The notes under the pieces: generated by a model
The model's database searches: none
Told to the model about the DNA's origin: nothing
What the model saw: the letters and a program-made list of their open reading frames with translations, nothing else
Program-made: the position numbers and the translations under genes
Assembly: GCF_005280255.1 (NCBI RefSeq)
Contig: NZ_CP040018.1
Location: 1,488,001-1,552,000 of the forward strand
Direction of reading: 5' to 3'
Length of the DNA stretch: 64,000 nucleotides
Source: Arthrobacter sp. 24S4-2
GTDB taxonomy: Bacteria > Actinomycetota > Actinomycetes > Actinomycetales > Micrococcaceae
Shown: one piece after another, positions 9,249 to 19,483 of the stretch
Layout: each line of letters begins with the position of its first letter
Numbering within the stretch: the stretch's first letter is position 1

Positions 9249-10748
9249 GTGACTGTAACTGCACAGCCCACCGTTACTGCGGAGCGCGAGAGCGAGCTGC
9301 TCGCTTCTGTTCCCACCGGATTGCTGATCAACGGGCAGTGGCGCCCGGCGGCGTCCGGTAAGACGTTCGACGTCGAGGACCCCGCCACGGGCAAGGTCCT
9401 GCTCAGCATTGCCGATGCGGGCCCCGAGGACGGCATGGCCGCCCTGGACGCAGCCGCTGCCGCGCAGGATTCCTGGGCGAAGGTTCCGGCCCGTGAGCGC
9501 GCGGAGATCCTGCGCCGTGCCTTCGAAATGGTCACGGCCCGGGCGGAGGACTTCGCTTTGCTGATGACGATGGAGATGGGCAAGCCGCTGGCCGAGGCCC
9601 GCGGCGAGGTCACCTACGGTGCGGAGTTCCTGCGCTGGTTCTCCGAGGAGGCCGTCCGTGCGTTTGGCCGCTACTCGGTGTCCCCGGACGGCAAATCCCG
9701 GCTGCTGGTGACCAAGAAGCCGGTGGGCCCGTGCCTGCTGATCACGCCGTGGAACTTCCCGCTGGCGATGGCCACCCGGAAGATCGCCCCGGCCGTGGCG
9801 GCCGGCTGCACGATGGTGCTCAAGTCCGCGAACCTGACGCCGCTGACCTCGCAGCTGTTCGCGTCCGTGATGATGGAAGCCGGCCTGCCCGCCGGTGTCC
9901 TGAACGTCATCCCCACGTCCACGGCCGGTGCCACTACGGGCCCGTTGGTCAAGGACGCCCGGCTGCGCAAACTCTCCTTCACCGGGTCCACCGAGGTGGG
10001 CCGCCGGCTGCTCTCGGACGCGTCCGAAACCGTCCTCCGGACCTCGATGGAACTCGGCGGGAACGCCCCGTTCGTGGTGTTCGAGGACGCCGACGTTGAC
10101 GCCGCGGTGGCCGGGGCGATGCTGGCGAAGCTGCGGAACATGGGCGAGGCCTGCACCGCGGCGAACCGGTTCATCGTGCACGAGTCCGTCGCGGCCGAGT
10201 TCGCGGAGAAGTTCGCCGCGAAGATGAAGGACATGACCACGGCCCGCGGCACCGAGCCGGAGTCCAAGGTGGGCCCGCTGATCGATGCCAAGAGCCGGGA
10301 CAAGGTCCACGAACTCGTCACCGACGCGGTGGCTTCCGGGGCTGTGGCCGTGGCCGGCGGCGGGCCGGTGGACGGCCCGGGGTACTTCTACCAGCCCACC
10401 ATCCTCACCGGCGTCACCGAAGGCACCCGGATCCTGTCCGAGGAAATCTTCGGCCCCGTCGCCCCGATCATCACCTTCGATACCGAGGACGAGGCAATCC
10501 GGCTGGCGAACAACACCGAATACGGGCTGGTCGCCTACGTCTTCACCCGCGACCTGAACCGCGGCATCCGGATGGGCGAACGCCTCGAAACCGGCATGCT
10601 CGGCCTGAACGCCGGCGTCATCTCCAACGCGGCCGCACCCTTCGGCGGCGTCAAGCAGTCCGGCCTGGGCCGCGAAGGCGGCCTGGAGGGCATCGAGGAA
10701 TACCTCTACACCCAGTACATCGGCATCGCCGACCCGTACGCCAGCTAG
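9249..10748 (+). CDS. gabD: NAD(P)-dependent succinate-semialdehyde dehydrogenase
   Basis: A 499-residue aldehyde dehydrogenase, expected to oxidise succinic semialdehyde to succinate in GABA catabolism. Hallmarks are the cofactor-binding TPWNFPLAMATRK and FTGSTEVGR, the general base in ELGGNAPFVVFEDAD near residue 270, and the nucleophilic Cys in NMGEACTAANRF near residue 300. The C-terminal PFGGVKQSGLGREGG is typical of GabD. The GTG start follows a good ribosome site GAGGGAG. It stands alone between rsmI and the convergent tgpA. Activity on related semialdehydes is possible. Confidence 0.9.
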   Translation: MTVTAQPTVTAERESELLASVPTGLLINGQWRPAASGKTFDVEDPATGKVLLSIADAGPEDGMAALDAAAAAQDSWAKVPARERAEILRRAFEMVTARAEDFALLMTMEMGKPLAEARGEVTYGAEFLRWFSEEAVRAFGRYSVSPDGKSRLLVTKKPVGPCLLITPWNFPLAMATRKIAPAVAAGCTMVLKSANLTPLTSQLFASVMMEAGLPAGVLNVIPTSTAGATTGPLVKDARLRKLSFTGSTEVGRRLLSDASETVLRTSMELGGNAPFVVFEDADVDAAVAGAMLAKLRNMGEACTAANRFIVHESVAAEFAEKFAAKMKDMTTARGTEPESKVGPLIDAKSRDKVHELVTDAVASGAVAVAGGGPVDGPGYFYQPTILTGVTEGTRILSEEIFGPVAPIITFDTEDEAIRLANNTEYGLVAYVFTRDLNRGIRMGERLETGMLGLNAGVISNAAAPFGGVKQSGLGREGGLEGIEEYLYTQYIGIADPYAS

Positions 10749-10778
10749 CAGTTCGCCGGCCAGGCAGTTCCTGCCAGG

Positions 10779-13304
10779 CTACCCCTGCCGCAACCGTCGC
10801 AGGCCGTCGCGCACCGTCCGCCAGGACAGCGCGGCGGCCTGCCCCAGTTTGGCAGCGGGACGGGCGGCTGCGCGGAACGGCGCGGAGGCCACCTGCCCCC
10901 ATCGCATCATGACCGACGGCGGGAACCATTCCGCCCGGAACCGCTTCGCCGGCCGCGAGTGGCTGCGCAGGGACGCCTGGACCCGGGCGATCCTGTCGGC
11001 CGCCGAAATGCCGGCAGCCGGAACGCCGGCCGCCCAATTTCCGGCCGCCGCGGTGTGCCCGGGCGGCCGGCCGTACTGCTGCCGTTCGAAGTCCGCGGTG
11101 AGCGAGGCCACCGCGCGGGCACCGGCGTCGTCTGCTTCGTCCGGCCCGCCCAGCGCCCCTGACCCCCAAACCGGCCGGAAAAGTGTCTTGGCGTTTCGCT
11201 GATACCGGGGGCACCCCGTAATCGGTGGCCAGGTCCTGGAGCTCCGACCAGGCTGATTCCGGTGAACGCCCGCCCGAGGCAGGCGTGCCCCGGAGCCGGC
11301 GCGAACGCAAGCTGACCCGCACCAGCCGTGGTGTGGCGGCGAGGAGACCCAGGAACAGGACGCCCAAGGCGCCGTAGAGCGGAAGTGCCAGCCGGTTGCC
11401 CGCAGCCCCGGAAGAGTCCAGGCCCGGCAACGGCGCGGGCGTGGGGCTCGGCGTCACGCCGGGGGTGGCGGCGTTGGACGGGATCAGGCCATCGTTGTTT
11501 TCGTTCGTGCTGGCGCCGCCCGGAGTGGAGGGCTGCGACGCGTAGTCCGGAACGAAGCCGCGCGAGGGCGTGGGCTCAAACGCTACCCAGCCGAGGCCCT
11601 GGAAATAGAGTTCGGGCCAGGCATGCGCGTCCCGGGAATCCACCTCGTACTCGGGCAGCGCGCCTTGCCCGGGGACCGAGACCGTGGCACCTGTGGAGCG
11701 GCCAGGGGCGTAGCCCACCGCGATTCGGCTGGGGATGCCTTCCAGCCTGGCCATCACGGCCATGGCGGAGGCGAAATGAATGCAGTAACCGCTCTTCTGC
11801 GTGAGGAAGTCCGCGAGCACGGAGAGCCCGTTGCCGTCATAGCCGCCCTGCACCGGGGACTGCAGCGAGTACGTGAACTCCACGGACCGCAGGTAGTTCT
11901 GAATGGCCATGGCCTTGGCGTACGCCGTCCGGCTTCCCTCCGTTACCTTGTCCGCCGTGGTGCGCACGATGTCCGGCACATTGTTGGGCGGCCGGATGAA
12001 TTCCTCGGAGATGCCACGGACCGGTGCCGAAGACTGCGAGAGCAGTTCCGGGGTCAGTTTGGGAACGGTGGACTGCACCACGTACTGCTGGTTCCGTGAG
12101 TTGGTGTCCACGCCCTTGATGCTCAGGGTGGCCGGATCCCAGCTCCACCGGCCGTCCAGGCCGTTGACGGCGTCAGGGGCGTACGGCACCGGCAGGTACG
12201 GGCTCGTGAAACGGCCGGTGTTGATGGCCGTGACCAGGCGGACCTGCTCGTCGGCCAGGATCTCGTACCCTGGGTCCATCCTGCCCACCCCCACCCGGCG
12301 GGAAGCCTCACGGTCGTCCGGGGACCAGGAATCGCCGTCGAAACGGTCCACCGTGACGGACCTCAGGTACTGGGGACTGGTGGCGTTGGAGGCATAGGTG
12401 ATGCGCCCGTCACCGGTGGGGCTCCGCAGGCTGTTGCCCAGGCTGATCATGGGATTCAGCCCGGTGGATGAGCCCAGGGGTTCAGCCGGGAACCCTGCGG
12501 GAAGGTGCCCTGATCGAAGCCCGGGATGGCCAGGGGCAGGACAAGCGTAACGACCAGTGCCACTCCGCCCGTGAGGGCGGCGCGGCGGAACTGCCCGGGG
12601 TTGCGTGCGGTGTCCGCCGTGGTCCGGCTGTCCGGGGCGAACCACTGGCTGCAGGCGAGGATCATCAGGTAGCCGGCGCCTGCGGCCGCAAACCCCCAAA
12701 AGCCCACGCTTTGCGGTTTGACCATGGCCGGCACCACCAGGATCGCCAGGAGGCCCAGCCCGCTGGTGGCCGGCATTGCCAGCGGCACAGCCAGTGCATC
12801 GACCAGGATCACGACGAGCCCCAGCACTGCGCAGGTCACCAGTACGATGCCCGCGTTTGGTGCCACCGGGGAGCTCTCGGCGAGGACGGTCTCGCTCGCC
12901 CGGCGCAGGTATCTCCCCAGTTGCGCCATGGTGTCGCCGGACGGAATGAACCCGGCAATGCTTTCCTTGCGGAAGAACGTGAAGGCCAGAATGAAGACCA
13001 GTGACGCAAAACCGCCCAGCGCCACGAGGAACGGATGGGCGCGCAGGGACCTCAGGGCGGCTATCGCCAACGCAACGACGCAGACAGTGGTCAGCACCGG
13101 AGGATACCAGGCCCAGCCGCGCAGGACCCCGTTGAGGGCAACGGCGGTACCTGCCACCGACACGGAGACGGCACCGGCCATGACCCATGGCTGCGGCCCC
13201 ACCCGCCGTGACCGGGCGGCGGGGTCCTGTGGCGGGGCCAGGAGCTGTGGCGCGAGGCCGGTGGCCGGACCGGCGCCTGCATCCCGGTGGGGACTGAGAG
13301 TCAT
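10779..13304 (-). CDS. TgpA-like transglutaminase membrane protein, frame interrupted three times
   Basis: With three one-base corrections the gene encodes 842 residues. The N-terminal part (13304-12476) holds six to eight membrane helices of the DUF3488/TgpA_N type. The middle (12473-11212) is a periplasm-side transglutaminase-like domain with the active-site Cys in SGYCIHFASAM, the His in DSRDAHAWPELY and the Asp in VAFEPTPS; a further helix follows. The tail is DUF4129-like with the motif GISETPRHFSGRF. The breaks lie at 12473-12475, 11205-11211 and 11156-11159, each one G/C short; the two short intervening stretches match family sequence in their own frames. The start overlaps the DUF58 stop (ATGA), giving operon moxR-DUF58-tgpA. 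Confidence 0.88.
11156..11159 (-). other. Apparent one-base deletion in tgpA (third break)
   Basis: On the minus strand four G between CAG and CGC; five G join RFGGQG to ALGGPDEADDAG and restore the frame for the C-terminal 110 residues. Confidence 0.75.
11205..11211 (-). other. Apparent one-base deletion in tgpA (second break)
   Basis: On the minus strand CCCCCGG; one additional base joins YGVPP to GISETPRHF, the ETPR motif expected in this family. Confidence 0.8.
12473..12475 (-). other. Apparent one-base deletion in tgpA (first break)
   Basis: On the minus strand TGGGCTC; a fourth G joins FPQGSRLNPW to GSSTGLNPMISLG and links the membrane domain to the transglutaminase domain. Confidence 0.85.
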
Positions 13305-14700
13305 CGGCTGACCCCTGTGCCGCGTCGGACATCCGCGGCGGCTGTTGCGGCCGCGGCATCACGCTGGTCGAAATAGGACCAGGCGGCCGGCAGCGAAGTG
13401 CCGGGGGCAACCGCGACAGCCCGCCAGCCCCCGGACCGCAGCGACTCAAGGGCGGCGTGGCAGTCGCCCGGGTGTTCGGTGACGATGATCGCAAACGCGT
13501 TGGCCCCGAACACGGCCGCGGCGGACAGCGAGCGGGCGTCGGCGTCCTGGAGATGCCCGAGGATGGCCATGATCGGTCCTCTCTGGCGGTGGGCCGAGAG
13601 CTTGTCCATGAGCCGGTCGTCGAAGGGGTGCAGTCCCGATTCGGGCGCCTGGGCGTGGTGGGCGTGGTGGGCGCCGGTCAGCTGGATGGCGGCCAGACTC
13701 TCGGCAATGGACTGCAGGCCGCCGGAGCCGGTGTATTCCTCCGACCCGGGTTGGGGGCCGACGGGGAATGCAGGAAGGCCGGTTCTCCCGAAGGGTCCAG
13801 CAAACGCAGCGCATAATTGCGTTCCGCCAGGTGGGCACTGACTGACATGGCCGCCGTGACGGCCCATTCGAAGGTATCGCTGGTGATCAGTTCGTGGCCG
13901 TCTTGGCCGGACGTGCCGGAAAAGGCAGCCCCCGGCCCCCGCGCAAAGGATGCCCACCGCTGGTCCAGGATGATGGTGGCCTCCGGCGTGGTGACGGATT
14001 CCTCCTGCCGCACCATCAGGGCACCGTGCCTCGCGGTGGCCGGCCAGTGCACCCGCCGCATCGGATCCCCGTGGCGGTATTCCCGGGTCATGACGTCGTC
14101 GTCGCTCGGATTGGCACGGATCCGCGTCGCGGTGACGCCGTCGTTCCCGCGCGCGCCGGCAAGTCCCGTCGCGGGGAGCTCGACGGCGGCGGGAGTCACG
14201 GTCAGCGTGTCGCCGTCGTCGATCGCGTGGCGGTGCAGCGACAGGCCGAAGGGGTCCGTGAATTCGGCGGTCACCGGGCCGATGACAAACTGTCCCCGCT
14301 TGCCGGAGCGGAGGTGGTACTCGTACCGGCTGGTCCCGCCGACGGCAGAGCGCGCCGGGAATCGGAATGCCGGTGATTCGCCGAACCGCGGCGGCAGGTG
14401 CTCCTCCATGATCACCTGTCCCGTGGCCGTGCCGGTCCGCGCCACGGCAAGCCGCACGGTGGTGGTGGACGAGGTTTCGACGCTGGCCGGGTTGAACTCG
14501 CGGTACACCTTGAAGCGGGGTTTGAGGACTCGGATCCCGGCGAGGGACACGAGCGGGAGGACCAGCATGAGGATGCCGAGGGTGAGCAGGTCACGGCGGC
14601 CCATCACCTGGGCCGCCAGCAGCGACACCACGCCGGCCGCCAGCAGCCCCCAGCCGCGTGTGCTGAAGAGGTGACCGGGAATCCTGTCCGTCACTGCCAT
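13301..14700 (-). CDS. DUF58 domain protein (MoxR-associated), frame interrupted
   Basis: With one correction this encodes 466 residues. Two membrane helices near the N-terminus are followed by a beta-rich region and the DUF58 core MTREYRHGDPMRRVHWPATAR, then a vWA-like fold with IILDQRW. The frame breaks at 13763-13766: minus-strand CCCC should be CCCCC, joining EPAFLHSP to VGPQPGSEEYTG. Downstream sequence to 13301 continues the vWA-like domain. DUF58 proteins act with MoxR ATPases, probably in assembly of envelope complexes; the exact role is not established. Its stop overlaps the tgpA start by 4 bases. Confidence 0.88.
13763..13766 (-). other. Apparent one-base deletion in the DUF58 gene
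   Basis: On the minus strand a run of four C where five restore the frame (HSP-VGPQPG). Confidence 0.85.
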
Positions 14701-14715
14701 GGTGGCCGCCGCCGG

Positions 14716-15834
14716 CTAACGCGTGTGCCGCTGGTCCGGGCCGCCGCGCTGGCCCCCGGCACGGGACGGTACAGCGGGCACCTCCTGGGCCACAGGCAGC
14801 TTGGCCAGGATGCTGCGGATGACGCTGTGCGGGGTCTCGCCTGTGCTGGCGGCCTTCCGGTCAAGGATGATCCGGTGGGCCAGGACGGCTTCGGCTACGT
14901 TCACGACGTCATCGGGGAGTACAAAGTCCCTTCCCTCCAGCGCAGCCGTGGCCTTGGCGGCCCGCAGCAACTGCAGCATGGACCGCGGGCTGGCACCGAG
15001 CCGGAGCATGGCACTTTCGCGTGTGGCACGGCCGAGGGACACCGTGTATTCCTTGACCGCCTGCGAAACATAGACGCGCTGGACGGCGGCGATCATGGCC
15101 GCCACATCGGCGGACGTGACGACGGCGGTCACCTTCGTCAGCGGCGACGTCGCCTGGTGGGTCTCCAGCATTTCGATCTCGGAGTCCTTGTCCGGGTAGC
15201 CCATGGAGATCCGGGCCATGAACCGGTCCCGCTGCGCCTCCGGCAACGGGTAGGTTCCTTCCATTTCGATGGGGTTCTGGGTGGCCACCACCATGAAGGG
15301 TTCATCCAGCTTGTAGGAGTTCCCGTCGACAGTGACCTGGTGCTCTTCCATGCACTCCAGGAGTGCGGACTGGGTTTTGGCCGAGGCACGGTTGATCTCG
15401 TCACCAATGACGATGTTGGCGAAGACGGCACCGGGCCTGAACTCGAAGAGCCGCGACGCCTGGTTGTAAATCGACACGCCGGTGACATCCGAGGGAAGGA
15501 GGTCCGGGGTGAACTGGATCCTGCTGACGGAGCAGTCGATGGTGCGGGCAAGCGTCTTCGCCAGCAGCGTCTTTCCGACGCCGGGAACGTCCTCGAGCAG
15601 CAGGTGCCCCTGCGCCAGCAGAACCGTGAGGGCCAGCTTCGCGGCCTCGGCTTTTCCGTCGATCACGGTATTGATGGCGGACAGGATGCGTTCACTGGCG
15701 GCGTGGAAAGCCTCGGCGTCCATCGCCGGAGGCTTGTGCCCGTTGAGTTGGTTTCCGACCACTCCCGCACCGCCGGGGAAGCTCTGCCCTTCCGGAAGTG
15801 CTTCATCTACTGTGGTGCGTCTGTGGGAGTCCAT
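14716..15834 (-). CDS. MoxR family AAA+ ATPase
   Basis: A 372-residue cytoplasmic AAA+ chaperone-like ATPase. The ATG at 15834 (MDSHRRTTV) is preferred over the longer frame to 15906 because GAAAGG sits just ahead of it. Visible are Walker A EDVPGVGKTLLAK, Walker B IVIGDEINRASAKTQ, sensor 1 ATQNPIE, and the arginine-finger region PEAQRDRF. The C-terminal lid domain ends with a basic Gly/Arg tail. First gene of the moxR-DUF58-tgpA operon; such modules are thought to mature extracellular or membrane protein complexes. Divergent from tatD. Confidence 0.92.
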   Translation of the reverse strand: MDSHRRTTVDEALPEGQSFPGGAGVVGNQLNGHKPPAMDAEAFHAASERILSAINTVIDGKAEAAKLALTVLLAQGHLLLEDVPGVGKTLLAKTLARTIDCSVSRIQFTPDLLPSDVTGVSIYNQASRLFEFRPGAVFANIVIGDEINRASAKTQSALLECMEEHQVTVDGNSYKLDEPFMVVATQNPIEMEGTYPLPEAQRDRFMARISMGYPDKDSEIEMLETHQATSPLTKVTAVVTSADVAAMIAAVQRVYVSQAVKEYTVSLGRATRESAMLRLGASPRSMLQLLRAAKATAALEGRDFVLPDDVVNVAEAVLAHRIILDRKAASTGETPHSVIRSILAKLPVAQEVPAVPSRAGGQRGGPDQRHTR

Positions 15835-16011
15835 CGGCAGCCTTTCAGCCCTGGGTGGAAGCCTGGCACGGGTTGGCAAACAGCTGCGGCGCCCGCCGTC
15901 GGGCATTCGCCCGTATGCCTACCAGACTACTAACACAACCGCTGGACCCGACAGGGAGTTCCGGTAATTCCCGGCGGCATCCGCAACCGGGAGGGAGGCT
16001 AGGGTAGAAGG

Positions 16012-16899
16012 ATGATCACCCCGTTGACGCCAGTTCCGTTTCGCGCGCCCGGAAGCGACGGCTCGGGCCGGCATGGCTATCCGCCGGCACCGGAGCCGCT
16101 CCCCGTCCCGGTGATGGACAACCACACCCATCTGGACTTTCCGAACGCCGACGTCAAAGTGGACATTGCCGCCGCGCTGGACACGGCCGCGTCGGTGGGC
16201 GTCCGGGGAGCCGTGCAGGTTGGCTGCGACCTTGAGTCCTCGAGGTTCACCGTCCAGGCAGTTGACCTGGATCAGCGGCTGCTCGGCGCCGTGGCCATCC
16301 ACCCCAATGACGCGCCGGACTACGCCGCCCGCGGGGAGCTGGAGGACGCCCTGGCCGAAATCGAGGCCCTTGCCGCGCATCCCCGGATCCGGGCCATCGG
16401 TGAGACGGGCCTGGATTTCTTCCGCACCGAAGGAGAAGGCCTGAAGCATCAGCGGTATTCGTTCCGACGCCACATTGACATCGCCAAGCGCCTGGGCCTG
16501 ACCCTGCAGATCCACGACCGAGATGCCCATGATGACGTGGTCCAGGTCCTCCGCGAGGAGGGGGCCCCGGAGCGGGTGGTGTTCCACTGCTTCTCGGGCG
16601 ACGAAGAGCTGGCACGGATCTGCAACACCGAGGGCTGGTACATGTCCTTCGCGGGGACCGTCACGTTCAAGAATGCGGCCAATCTGCGCGCCGCGCTCGC
16701 CATCGCCGAGCCCACCCGGATCCTGGTGGAAACCGATGCTCCTTTCCTGACCCCGCATCCCTTCCGTGGCCGGCCCAACGCGAGCTACCTGATCCCGCAT
16801 ACGGTCCGGTCCATGGCCGAATTGACAAGCACAGACTTGTCCGAGATTTGCGCGCAAATAGCCCAAAATTCCCTGCGGGCGTACGGATCCTGGGACTGA
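16012..16899 (+). CDS. tatD: TatD family metal-dependent hydrolase
   Basis: A 295-residue TIM-barrel nuclease/hydrolase. Metal-binding motifs are DNHTHLDF near residue 36, IGETGLDFF near residue 130, the HCFSGD region, and ETDAPFLTPHPFRG at the C-terminus. The first 33 residues are a Pro-rich extension; an internal GTG or ATG just before DNHTHL (MDNHTHL near 16114) could also serve as start. It precedes rpfB, rsmA and ispE as in M. tuberculosis. Members have DNase or deacylase activities; the cellular substrate is unclear. Confidence 0.9.
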   Translation: MITPLTPVPFRAPGSDGSGRHGYPPAPEPLPVPVMDNHTHLDFPNADVKVDIAAALDTAASVGVRGAVQVGCDLESSRFTVQAVDLDQRLLGAVAIHPNDAPDYAARGELEDALAEIEALAAHPRIRAIGETGLDFFRTEGEGLKHQRYSFRRHIDIAKRLGLTLQIHDRDAHDDVVQVLREEGAPERVVFHCFSGDEELARICNTEGWYMSFAGTVTFKNAANLRAALAIAEPTRILVETDAPFLTPHPFRGRPNASYLIPHTVRSMAELTSTDLSEICAQIAQNSLRAYGSWD

Positions 16900-17193
16900 A
16901 CGGGCTTCTGCCCAGAGCACGTTCAGGAATACCAGGTATGCACAGAATCTTGGTTGCTTTATAACGCTTCGGTTACAGTGGATAACTATTAGCCGGGGTC
17001 GGGGAAGGCCTTCGGATAATTTCACTCAGTTCCGGGCCTGCCGAGAGGCGGGTCTGCGGAGTCCTGAGTATGGCGGCGCACACGTCTGCTGCAAACATCC
17101 GGACCATGTCCGGAGTTGCCCTGAGGGTGTTTGCGTCGGTGGGTGATGTGCGTTTTTCCCCGTGCCCGGATGGTCCTAGAGTTACGGGCAATC

Positions 17194-18347
17194 GTGGTCA
17201 AGTTCTTCACTTCGGACGGTAAATTCAGTTTCGTCAAGGTCGGCGCCCAGCTGGTTGTGCTTTCCGCACTCGTGCTGGGCCTGGTGGCCTTCGTAGGCAA
17301 CAACAAGACAGTCACCCTCAACGTGGACGGAAAAGTAAGTTCCGTCCAGACCTTCGGGGGACAGTGGGCCAAGTGGTCAAGAGTGCCAAGGTGGAGCTGC
17401 AGGCTGCGGACCGGGTATCCCCGGCGGCGGACGCCCGCGTGGAGGATGGCTCTGTCATCAACGTCAACCTCGCCAAGGCTGTGAAGATCAGCCTCGACGG
17501 TGCCGAGAAGACGGTCAACACCACTTCGGCGAACGTCGAGGGGCTCGTTACTGAACTGGGTGTCGCCAGCGCCTCCGAGGTGTCCGCACCGAAGGACGCC
17601 CAGCTTGCCGTGTCCGGTTCCTTCGTGGCCATCTCCACCCCTAAGACAGTGAGCGTCCTCGCGGACGGCAAGGCTTCAAAAGCCACCACCACCGCGGCCT
17701 CCGTGGCTGAGGTCCTCAAGGAGACCGGGGTTGCGGTTGGTGCCGCCGACCGCGTCTCCCAGCCCGGAAACGCCCATGTCGTCAACAACATGGTGATCAA
17801 GGTTTCCAGGGTTGATGCCTCGAAGACGGCGGCCACTTCCGAAGAGGTTCCGTTCGAAACCCTGAGCTCCGAAAGCGCCGACATGTTCGTGGGCGAGAAG
17901 AAAGTCACCCAGGCCGGCGTGCCCGGCAAGGTGGACAAGAACTTCAAGCTGGTGCTGGTTGACGGCCGCGAAGCCTCCCGGACCCTCGTCTCCGAGACCG
18001 TTTCCGTCCAGCCGGTGACCGAAAAGGTCACCGTCGGCACCAAGGAAAAGCCCAAGGCGGAAGCGGCGGGTGCAAATACCGGAGCGTCAGCGCCCGCCAT
18101 GATGAACGAAGCCATGTGGGACAAGATTGCCCAGTGCGAATCCACCGGCAACTGGTCCATCAATTCGGGCAACGGCTACTACGGCGGACTGCAGTTCGAC
18201 ATCCAGACCTGGGTTAGCGCCGGCGGCGGTGCCTATGCACCCAATGCCAGCCTCGCGACCAAGGCCCAGCAGATCGATATCGCAAACCGCGTATACGCGC
18301 AGCGCGGTCTTTCGCCCTGGGGCTGCGGCTGGGCAGCAAGCAGCTAG
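17194..18347 (+). CDS. rpfB: Resuscitation-promoting factor RpfB-like, frame interrupted
   Basis: Secreted or membrane-anchored peptidoglycan muralytic enzyme. With one correction it encodes 384 residues: a short basic start, a signal/anchor helix (residues 13-32), three DUF348 repeats (about 35-220), a G5 domain (about 225-290), and the Rpf lysozyme-like domain with catalytic Glu in IAQCESTGNW and GGLQFDIQTW. The frame breaks in the G run at 17356-17360: a sixth G gives QTFGGTVGQVVK. The GTG at 17194 (VVKFFTSDGK) is preferred; ATG at 17170 is possible. It matches the tatD-rpfB-rsmA-ispE order of mycobacteria. About 290 bases upstream hold no gene. Confidence 0.9.
17356..17360 (+). other. Apparent one-base deletion in rpfB
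   Basis: Five G where six join VSSVQTFGG to TVGQVVKSA; the signal sequence and the repeat domains are otherwise in different frames. Confidence 0.85.
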
Positions 18348-18416
18348 CAGCCGTCCCACAGTCCAACACCCCTCGCGGCAGCTGACCACCGCCAGCAGGG
18401 AACTCTGAGGGTAATC

Positions 18417-18450
18417 AAAGGCCGGGTCCGGACCGCCGGACCCGGCCTTT
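18417..18450 (+). terminator. Strong hairpin after rpfB
   Basis: Perfect 15-bp stem (18417-18431 with 18436-18450) around a 4-base loop, rich in G/C and closed by AAAG/CTTT. It separates rpfB from rsmA and probably ends rpfB transcription. Confidence 0.75.
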
Positions 18451-18513
18451 GCCGTCCCTGAAGAGGCGCTTCGCCGGCGCGGCCGGCGCAGGCCGACGGG
18501 ATAGGATACCTAG

Positions 18514-19401
18514 GTGACTGAACCGACCCCCGCCGCCCCCGGCACCGCGCCCGCACCCCTGCTGGGCGCCTCCGATGTCCGCCGGCTCGCCGAGGAGGTC
18601 GGGGTCCGCCCCACAAAAACGCTCGGCCAGAACTTTGTCATCGACGGCAACACCATCCGCAGGATCGTTGCCGCGGCGGACATCCACGCCGATGAGACCG
18701 TACTCGAGGTCGGTCCCGGGCTGGGGTCCCTCACGCTCGGACTGCTGGACGCCGCCAAGTCTGTTGTCGCCGTCGAAATCGACCCGGTGCTGGCCGGAAA
18801 ACTGCCGGACACCGTGCAGCAGTGGCGCCCCGACGCCGCCAAGGATTTCCACCTGGTGCTGGCGGACGCCATGAGGGTGACCGAACTGCCCGTTGAGCCG
18901 ACAGCGCTCGTGGCGAACCTTCCCTACAACGTGGCGGTGCCGGTGGTGCTCCACCTCCTGCAGCACTTCCCGAGCCTTCGGCACGGACTGGTCATGGTCC
19001 AGGACGAGGTGGCGGACCGGCTGGCTGCCGGTCCCGGATCCAAGACCTACGGAGTGCCGTCGGTGAAGGCAGCCTGGTACAGCAGCATGCGCAAGGCCGG
19101 CGTGATCGGCATGAATGTCTTCTGGCCGGCGCCGAAGATCCATTCCGGGCTCGTGGCCTTCACCCGCCGTGAGCCGCCGGTGACTTCGGCCACCCGCGAA
19201 CAGGTATTCGCAGTCATCGACGCCGCTTTCGCGCAGCGCCGGAAGACCCTGCGGGCAGCACTTGCCGGCTGGGCCGGAAGTGCAGCGGAAGCTGAGAGGT
19301 GCCTGCGGGCCGCGGGTGTGGATCCCACCGCTCGGGGTGAAGTGATCGATATCGCAGCGTTCGCACGCATTGCCGAAGCCCGCCAGTCGGCGCTGGGTTG
19401 A
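18514..19401 (+). CDS. rsmA: 16S rRNA (adenine-1518/1519-N6)-dimethyltransferase
   Basis: A 295-residue Rossmann-fold methyltransferase that dimethylates two adenines at the 3' end of 16S rRNA during 30S maturation. Motifs: TLGQNFVID, SAM-binding EVGPGLGSLT, VAVEIDPVLAG, and catalytic NLPYNVAVPV. The C-terminal domain contains AFAQRRKTLRAAL, typical of KsgA/RsmA. GTG start at 18514 with an Ala/Pro-rich leader of 15 residues. Followed by ispE after an 82-base gap. Confidence 0.95.
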   Translation: MTEPTPAAPGTAPAPLLGASDVRRLAEEVGVRPTKTLGQNFVIDGNTIRRIVAAADIHADETVLEVGPGLGSLTLGLLDAAKSVVAVEIDPVLAGKLPDTVQQWRPDAAKDFHLVLADAMRVTELPVEPTALVANLPYNVAVPVVLHLLQHFPSLRHGLVMVQDEVADRLAAGPGSKTYGVPSVKAAWYSSMRKAGVIGMNVFWPAPKIHSGLVAFTRREPPVTSATREQVFAVIDAAFAQRRKTLRAALAGWAGSAAEAERCLRAAGVDPTARGEVIDIAAFARIAEARQSALG

Positions 19402-19483
19402 GTCCGGACAGAGCTTCCGCTTTCCGCGTCACCGTCACCTCGCATGGTTGGAGCCGGACACCGCCATGCCATAGCTTGTACTC

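Noticed and set aside
8643..10310. Minus-strand ORF of 555 codons
   Set aside because: It overlaps rsmI and gabD on the other strand, is low-complexity and His/Arg/Gly-rich, and matches no family.
12480..13494. Upstream part of the 947-codon minus-strand ORF as coding
   Set aside because: Only the transglutaminase part of this frame (about 12473-11212) is real; the remainder is out-of-frame Arg/Pro-rich translation, with the true N-terminus read in the frame of 13304.
16900..17193. Possible cyclic-di-AMP (ydaO) riboswitch before rpfB
   Set aside because: Such riboswitches precede rpf genes in some actinobacteria, so I looked for the conserved GGGGAACC and GGGTGAATC blocks. Neither is present; the region holds only scattered weak promoter-like sequences.
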